From positions 95,568 to 159,567 of the forward strand of contig MNCI01008656.1 of assembly GCA_015680685.1 (NCBI GenBank): 64,000 nucleotides of DNA. The letters are read 5' to 3'. The notes under the pieces were generated by a model. It saw nothing but the letters and a program-made list of their open reading frames with translations. It had not been told where the DNA came from and ran no database searches. This stretch comes from Gnetum montanum (lineage: Eukaryota > Streptophyta > Gnetopsida > Gnetales > Gnetaceae). Shown here piece after piece: positions 58,598-64,000 of this stretch. Both the position numbers and the translations under genes were made by a program. Each line of letters starts with the position of its first letter. Position 1 is the first letter of the stretch.

Positions 58598-61500
58598 TGT
58601 TTGTACATTTTGGTCATTTTATGGAGTAGGAATATGAAATCAATAGATATGCACTTGACAACTATGATTAACATTGCCTATTAAATTTTTAGGCAAATAA
58701 TCCATTTAGTACTAATCTCATATGACTATTTTATTCATGTGAAATTTTAATTGGGAGCATGAGATGGATTACTTTTCTAGTTCTCAATATCTTTGAAATT
58801 TTATTTTTTGGAGTTTGAATAGATACAACAAGCAATCAACATTCTCTATGTTTGAGGTTAAATCTATCATAAGCCTGTTATAGGATCAATATGTTTAAGT
58901 TCTAGTGGAGACAATCAATTCAAAATGTGCAACCCATGGTTAGGATATTAAGGATTTGATAGTTTAAAGTTTTAAAACTACATTGTAATGATACTGTGAC
59001 AAATCCTCTGTAATGAACTATTGAAATGTTGCTCTATAAAGTAGAAAAATTATTGAACAATGAAATAACGAGGGATAACTATTATTTACAAAATCATATT
59101 CTAAGTTATTGGAGCAATGACAAAAATCAGAAGTTAACAAACCATTCATCAAGTCAAAATTCTTGCTCTCAACAAGAACAGAAATGATTAATGCAATCTC
59201 CTATGTTTCCATTTCCAAATATACTAGGCTCATCATTCTTGTATCTTCCATTGCACCATTGGATAGATTTCCTTGTTGCCTAAAATGAGTTCCATGAGAA
59301 ATGAATACCTACACATGTATGAAGATATAAAAACATATCCAGGTCATGCTCTAATGAGATGTGCTAGTTATGAAGGTAAACAAGGCACCCAATGATAAAA
59401 GGATAATTAACGTCAAGATGTATTACTATAGTTGAGGGATTTTTGTACATGATATTTTCTAATTGGATTTTTTCTGTGTACAACATCTACTCAAACAATG
59501 ACAACAAATTTTCACTAGTTATGTTACATTGTAGCTCTTCCCTACATAACCATCACAACTGACAAATTTGTCACTTACTTACATGCAAAGGATCCAACAA
59601 TGGCAACTACAATTTTCAAGTGGCAATAGACAACTCTAGCATGTGGCAGCATTAGAAATAGGGCTAGGGCAAAGGCAAAAATGTAGAAGAGGAAAATTAC
59701 AACTCAATGGTAGTTTAGTCTAACCTAAAGAGGGCCAACTACAAACCCTATAAAATGATTTGGAGAAATCAAATGAGTGAAATAAGCAATTCCAATCCCA
59801 ATATCAATGGCAATGGTAGCTATGGTGTTGGCACAAGATATCATGATGGCTGAAAATGTAGCTACAAATCTCCAACGGTGAAGGAGATGGAAGTGCTAGC
59901 AATTGCTAGCAAGAAAAGAGGCAACAAGTGGAACTCGAAGAATTTCTTAGCAGCCCTACAATCGATAGAAAATGCATCAACATGCCATGGATTCCAGATA
60001 AGGCTATGCTCTAAACACATGCTTGTTCATCACAATGATACCATTTCTACACTAGTTACATGCCAACGATGACAATGAATCTTGGATAACATGTGTGGTG
60101 CAAGTAGCGTAGGAGGCCATGGTAAATTTGAGAGTAGTTACTAGAGAATAAAATGCAACATGGTAGACAAACCATCCTTCCTCATCGCACAACATTCACA
60201 AATCCTTGTTACTAGCCTAATGTAATGGGCTTGTGGTGGTCATAAAAATTGAATTTACTTAATCTATGTTATGCCTAAAGCTAAAGTAATATATATATAT
60301 ATATATATATACAAATTAAGATGGGCATAAAATTATAATTCAAGTTTAAAGGATAATCCAAATATGATTTTAAAGGAAAGATTATAATTTAAAAGAAAAA
60401 TGGAGTTTATTAAATAATTATCCAATTGGACACTTGCCAATTATGGCATGTATTTCTCTAATTTTTTAAATTTCCCATGGTTGTCTCTATGGTATTTGTT
60501 ACCAAGAAAACACTTAGCAACCATAGCTCAAATTTCTAATAGCTTCCTATGGAAGTTATAACCCCTAAGGAAAATATAAATTAATAATCCTAGATATTTG
60601 TAATATCCTTAACTTCTTATGATTATTGTAACTACCAAAAGCCACTATAAAAAGGCTTCAAGGGTAGAATTGGAGAAAGGATGGGGGATTTTGAAAGAAG
60701 CATACTTAGAAGAAATATTGAAGATTGTAAAAGCATGGCTTTCTAAAGGCATCAATTCAACTTCTTTGTTTTAATCTTATGAGTTCTTTTCTTCCCATTT
60801 GATTTTAGTCACTTAGCTAATGTTTTAGATAGTATCATGCTTGACATGTAATTTTTGAATTTTTCTAGGTTGCATTTATAGCTCTATTTTTGTGTAACAT
60901 TAGGCTTCAATTAACATTTTTCATAAAAGAGCTTATGTTGTTGAAAAGCCTCTATAGCAATTTAACAAAAGCCTTTAAACAAAATTCCCTATTTTGATCA
61001 TAGAGGATCTAGAAAAATCTTTAGTATTTTGAGACTATTGAAATAACTTCATTGTTTTAAAGTGTATTTCCTTGGTATTTCCATGTTGAAATTGTCAAAT
61101 TCTTTTGAAGGCTTTTTTGAATGCAATTCTTGACAATTATTAACTAGTCAAAATAGAAGCTCATACTTTTTTTGTTTACGTAGCATTTTTTGTAGTGTAA
61201 TAAGATTGTATTTTAGAAAATTTCTTGTTGAGCCCACAAGGTTTGAACAATTCATAGCTAGATAGAATTGGAATTGCATTATTCTAAGTATTTCCTCATG
61301 TCTATTTCTCTTAATTAAATATTTGAGATTTCACACAAATCTGCTTTCTTTTCTTTCTCTTTCTAAGTCCATTGAATCATGCTCTATTTCTAGTTTTCTT
61401 GTGCAATTTTCTCTTTAGGGGAAATTGGGAGTAGATTTGAAGAATTATGCTCAAATGTTTTTGTAAAATTTTATTTGTTATAGGTTACATACTATAGGGA

Positions 61501-61659
61501 CTATATAGACTAAGTGATTTGACAAAATAGGAATCTTCAACAACTCACAATATTTGACAAAGAGGGCTGAATTTCTTTTATGATAGCTAATTATAGTTTC
61601 ATACACAACCCAACCATTTCAACATTTACAATAGCAAACACATACTCTTAATTAGTTAG
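58598..61659 (+). mobile_element. 3' LTR of element E, truncated by D
   Basis: Collinear with 39329-42180 of the 5' LTR. About 230 bases at 60690-60921 are absent from the left copy at its N. An AT dinucleotide run lies at about 60288-60311. It breaks off at 61659, so the last approximately 160 bases of the LTR lie beyond element D. The small open frames inside are chance. Confidence 0.9.
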
Positions 61660-62604
61660 TGATGAGTGGTGAGATACCCCTACACTCAACCATACAAATA
61701 CGAGCATTTTCATGCATGATTCGGTCAAACTCCACAGACGGACTAGTTGTGGCACCTAGATAGTTAACCTTAGGTCGCAGTTTGCTGTCTTCCCACCTAG
61801 ACTAGTATTAGCTTTATCACATATGGTTTAGTCCAAAGTGGGGTGTATGATTTTTTCCTAATCTAATGCTACTCCTAAAGGCAATAGAAAGAGAGTAATA
61901 TTAACTAATCTAGGAGAAAAAGGATAAAAGAATCTAATCTAGCTTAAGTGTGATGAGCATCCATTCCTTGACTATTTGTACATGTCTTGGACTTTGTGCA
62001 TGACTACCACTGGGATTACCAAGCACAGATCCTAGGTACGCTACTGGGTTACCGAGTAGTCACACTTAAATGCTTGTAATCAAGTCATACTCATTCTATG
62101 TTCTATCATGCATTTAAGGGTGAGAGAGATTAACTAGGACAGTAATAAATAATAATTAAATAAATAAATAATAAAGTGAATGATGCAATGATGAAGTAAT
62201 CTCAATCTTTATTACTGGTCATGTGCATGTCCAAGTATGTCACACTCGAATAAAGGATGCCATACAATTACATTCACCACACTGCGGGCATACACTAGAA
62301 AATATTCTAACTCTAGAGGGATAAAACTGCCAGAGTCTAGCTATAATCTAACTCTATGTTGTAAAACAAGGTAGATCCACCTCTTATTTATAGAATTGAT
62401 GGTGGGTTGCGAGATTGCGTACGCGATATCGCGGCGAGCATGCGATATCACGTACACGATATCGTGGCGAGCATGCGATATCACGTACACAATATCGCGG
62501 CTGATGTGATATCATGGTCGCGATATCGCGTATGTGATATCGTGGCCCATGGGATATCATGGTTGTGAATTCACTATCACAGCTAGAAAATTCATGACTC
62601 ATCA
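61660..62604 (-). mobile_element. 3' LTR of element D
   Basis: 945 bp, TGATGAGTGG...ACTCATCA. The minus-strand TATA box is the complement of 'cttatttatag' near 62382-62392. U3 carries eight GATATC cores (62425, 62444, 62458, 62477, 62508, 62522, 62536, 62553), including the perfect CGCGATATCGCG at 62519-62530. It matches the partial LTR at 1-514. Confidence 0.9.
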
Positions 62605-62622
62605 TACCCCCATGACTGAATG
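62605..62622 (-). other. Polypurine tract of element D
   Basis: On the minus strand TTCAGTCATGGGGGTA abuts the LTR, as in element B. Confidence 0.85.
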
Positions 62623-62699
62623 AAAACTCATCCTTGAGTTACAGAGAGAATAAGGTCCATTGATTACACAGTGGATAGGTATGGGATTATTGACTGACT

Positions 62700-63539
62700 A
62701 GAATGGATTCATGTCACAATGTGGAGTCAGAACAAAATTGAGACAACACAAAAGAATATCTTATGATTACAAAATGGTGGAACTCATGTAGTTCCTGGTG
62801 GCAGTGGCTCCTCCCTTTTCTTGCACTCCAGGCCTTAGGATTTGATGGCGTTGAAGTATGACCTAGAGTTTCTCCTCTTGTAAGGCCCTTGATGCCTTGG
62901 CACATGTGTAATTTTGCACCTGTGCCATAGAGGCATCCTAGTTAGCCTTCTCTTTTTATTTTGCCACCCTTTTATTCTCTGTCAATAGTTTATTAAGTTG
63001 CTCGATTCTGAAAGTGTCCAACTAGTTTTGAGCAACCTTTGGCCCTGTATTGCGAAGGTTTAATACTTTTGAAATGGCTTGAATAGAGAAATCAATAGTC
63101 ACACCACGAATGTTAATCATGGTGCCTTTTTCTTTGTTGTGCCAAAATTGGTACATTTTCCCTAAGTACCAGGCACCACCTTTAGAGAGGATAGGCCATA
63201 AGGGAGACCCTTTGAGGTGATCCCTAATAGCCTCAGGAGTGAACTCTATAAAAGATTCGAAGTTTAACTCCACAATCACCACGATGAATGTGAACTTTTC
63301 ATGGATGGCCTAAACACAATCTTGGGGCAATGTGAGATGTTGTCCCTATTCAGGCGCTGCAGTAGCTCCTCCTTTTTTCTTCCCAGATTGTACAGTAGGA
63401 GGATTCTCTTGATGAATGCTGAATGATTATTCCTCCTATTCTACATGTTGTCTAGTAGGATCTTGTCTTCCACCTCTCCTAGGTCGTTTGCTCTCAGCTT
63501 AAGCAGGACCTTCCTGTTGTCCATGTTTTGGGGCCATTT
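62700..63539 (-). pseudogene. Extra ORF in the env position of element D
   Basis: The likely start is ATG at 63537-63535 (MAPKHGQQEGPA), followed by a basic segment SKRPRRGGR that could be a nuclear localisation signal. The conserved core (63022-63282) reads IVELNFESFIEFTPEAIRDH, GSPLWPIL, GAWYLGKMYQFWHNKEKGT and INIRGVTIDFSIQAISKVLN, the counterpart of 21668-21970 in element B. It is much shorter than in B because the middle part is missing. The C-terminus PLPPGTT matches PPPPGTV in B. A few stops interrupt it. Function is unknown; no transmembrane span is seen. Confidence 0.65.
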
Positions 63540-64000
63540 GCAATCACACGGGGCCAATCGTTAGTAAGGTTGTTACCAAAGTTAGGTTATACCTTACTAC
63601 TTACCTTAATAGATTTACTTTATTTTTGTGTGATGTTAATTATTAAAAGAACATGTCCCCAAGAGATTATAATGTTAAGTCCTCTTTGCTTAGGTGGTTT
63701 CCAAATTTAATTTCCTGGTATATCTAAGGGGATGAAATTATTTTTGACACATTTTATTCTTAATTTTATAACTAATTACCCTTAAAGATGTCCTTTGGGT
63801 GATGATGAATTTCAAAAAGAAATTATGTGCTATTCAGAATGTGCCCCTCCCCCATGACTAAGTTGAACACTCCAGGTTCAAGTAGGTTCAAACAGAGTGA
63901 AAATTGGAGTACCAGTGAGTGAGTTATGAATATGAAAGCAAGGGATATACAATCGTGAGTCATTGGGGGGTCACCTATTTATAGGTGGCAGGGACATGAT
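63540..64000 (-). promoter_or_regulatory. Leader and TATA-like promoter of the D extra ORF
   Basis: Noncoding. The minus strand shows CTATAAATAGG (complement of about 63975-63988), then about 120 bases downstream a second polypurine-like tract, AACTTAGTCATGGGGGAGGG (complement of 63844-63863), then about 300 bases of A/T-rich leader to the ORF start. The arrangement parallels 22266-22790 in element B. Confidence 0.45.

Larger units (their letters stand above)
39329..61659 (+). mobile_element. Element E: Tat-like Ty3 retrotransposon with 3-kb LTRs
   Basis: Plus-strand element. LTRs are 39329-42339 and 58598-61659 (right one truncated by element D). Internal order is PBS, gag, protease, aRNH, RT, gRNH, integrase, 3' ORF remnants and purine tract. 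Integrase is interrupted by element F (47473-56833). Without F the element would be about 13 kb. Both LTRs start TGTT(G/T)GTACATTTTGG. The aRNH lies before the RT, unlike G. Confidence 0.9.
61660..64000 (-). mobile_element. Element D: Athila-like retrotransposon, 3' end only
   Basis: The 3' LTR (61660-62604), polypurine tract, extra ORF and its leader are visible; the rest lies to the right of the window. It inserted into the right LTR of element E; the candidate left target site is GTTAG (61655-61659). Confidence 0.88.

Overview
The window looks like nuclear DNA of a seed plant with a large, repeat-rich genome. It is AT-rich and almost wholly made of old Ty3-type LTR retrotransposons nested in one another. 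I see no intact host gene, RNA gene, CRISPR array or prokaryotic feature. Coding frames carry many stops and shifts, and the two LTRs of the best-preserved element differ at about 11 of their first 60 bases, so the insertions are old. A gymnosperm or another slow-turnover giant plant genome would fit, but nothing seen fixes the species.

Layout. (1) 1-514 is the end of an Athila-like LTR. (2) 671-7899 is Athila-like element A on the minus strand: integrase, RNase H, RT, protease, gag, PBS, 5' LTR. (3) 8229-13524, plus strand, is a decayed eight-exon gene-like unit. Its first three exons resemble an FCP1/NIF-type (HAD phosphatase-like) domain and a late exon is coiled-coil; the inferred splice junctions mostly keep reading phase. 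(4) 14245-17545 is minus-strand element C, gag plus protease only. (5) 18360-29441 is element B, complete from LTR to LTR on the minus strand with a 5-bp target duplication (CCAAG). It has an extra ORF in the env position, but its RNase H and integrase are replaced by about 1.8 kb of unrelated DNA. (6) 31430-33400 is a degenerate tandem array of about 188-bp units. It leads into Tat-like element G (pol 33500-37137, 3' LTR from 38260).

(7) 39329-61659 is Tat-like element E on the plus strand, with 3-kb LTRs and domain order gag, protease, aRNH, RT, RNase H, integrase. Its integrase is split by (8) element F (47473-56833), a second gag-protease-only element of the same family as C. (9) From 61660 Athila-like element D has cut into the right LTR of E and runs off the window.

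How the parts relate. A, B and D form one family: TGATGA...TCATCA termini, a tRNA-Asp-type PBS where visible, and an extra ORF in B and D. C and F encode gag and protease but no RT or integrase. F shares terminal and 3' untranslated sequence with pol-bearing G, so C/F may be non-autonomous partners of G-like elements. The most unusual signals are perfect palindromes in the U3 of the Athila-like LTRs that differ from copy to copy, a U3-like promoter cassette inside element B ahead of the extra ORF, the spliced FCP1-like relic, and the array of near nucleosome-length repeats. Three single-N positions and one 302-N gap mark assembly breaks that alter element structure.
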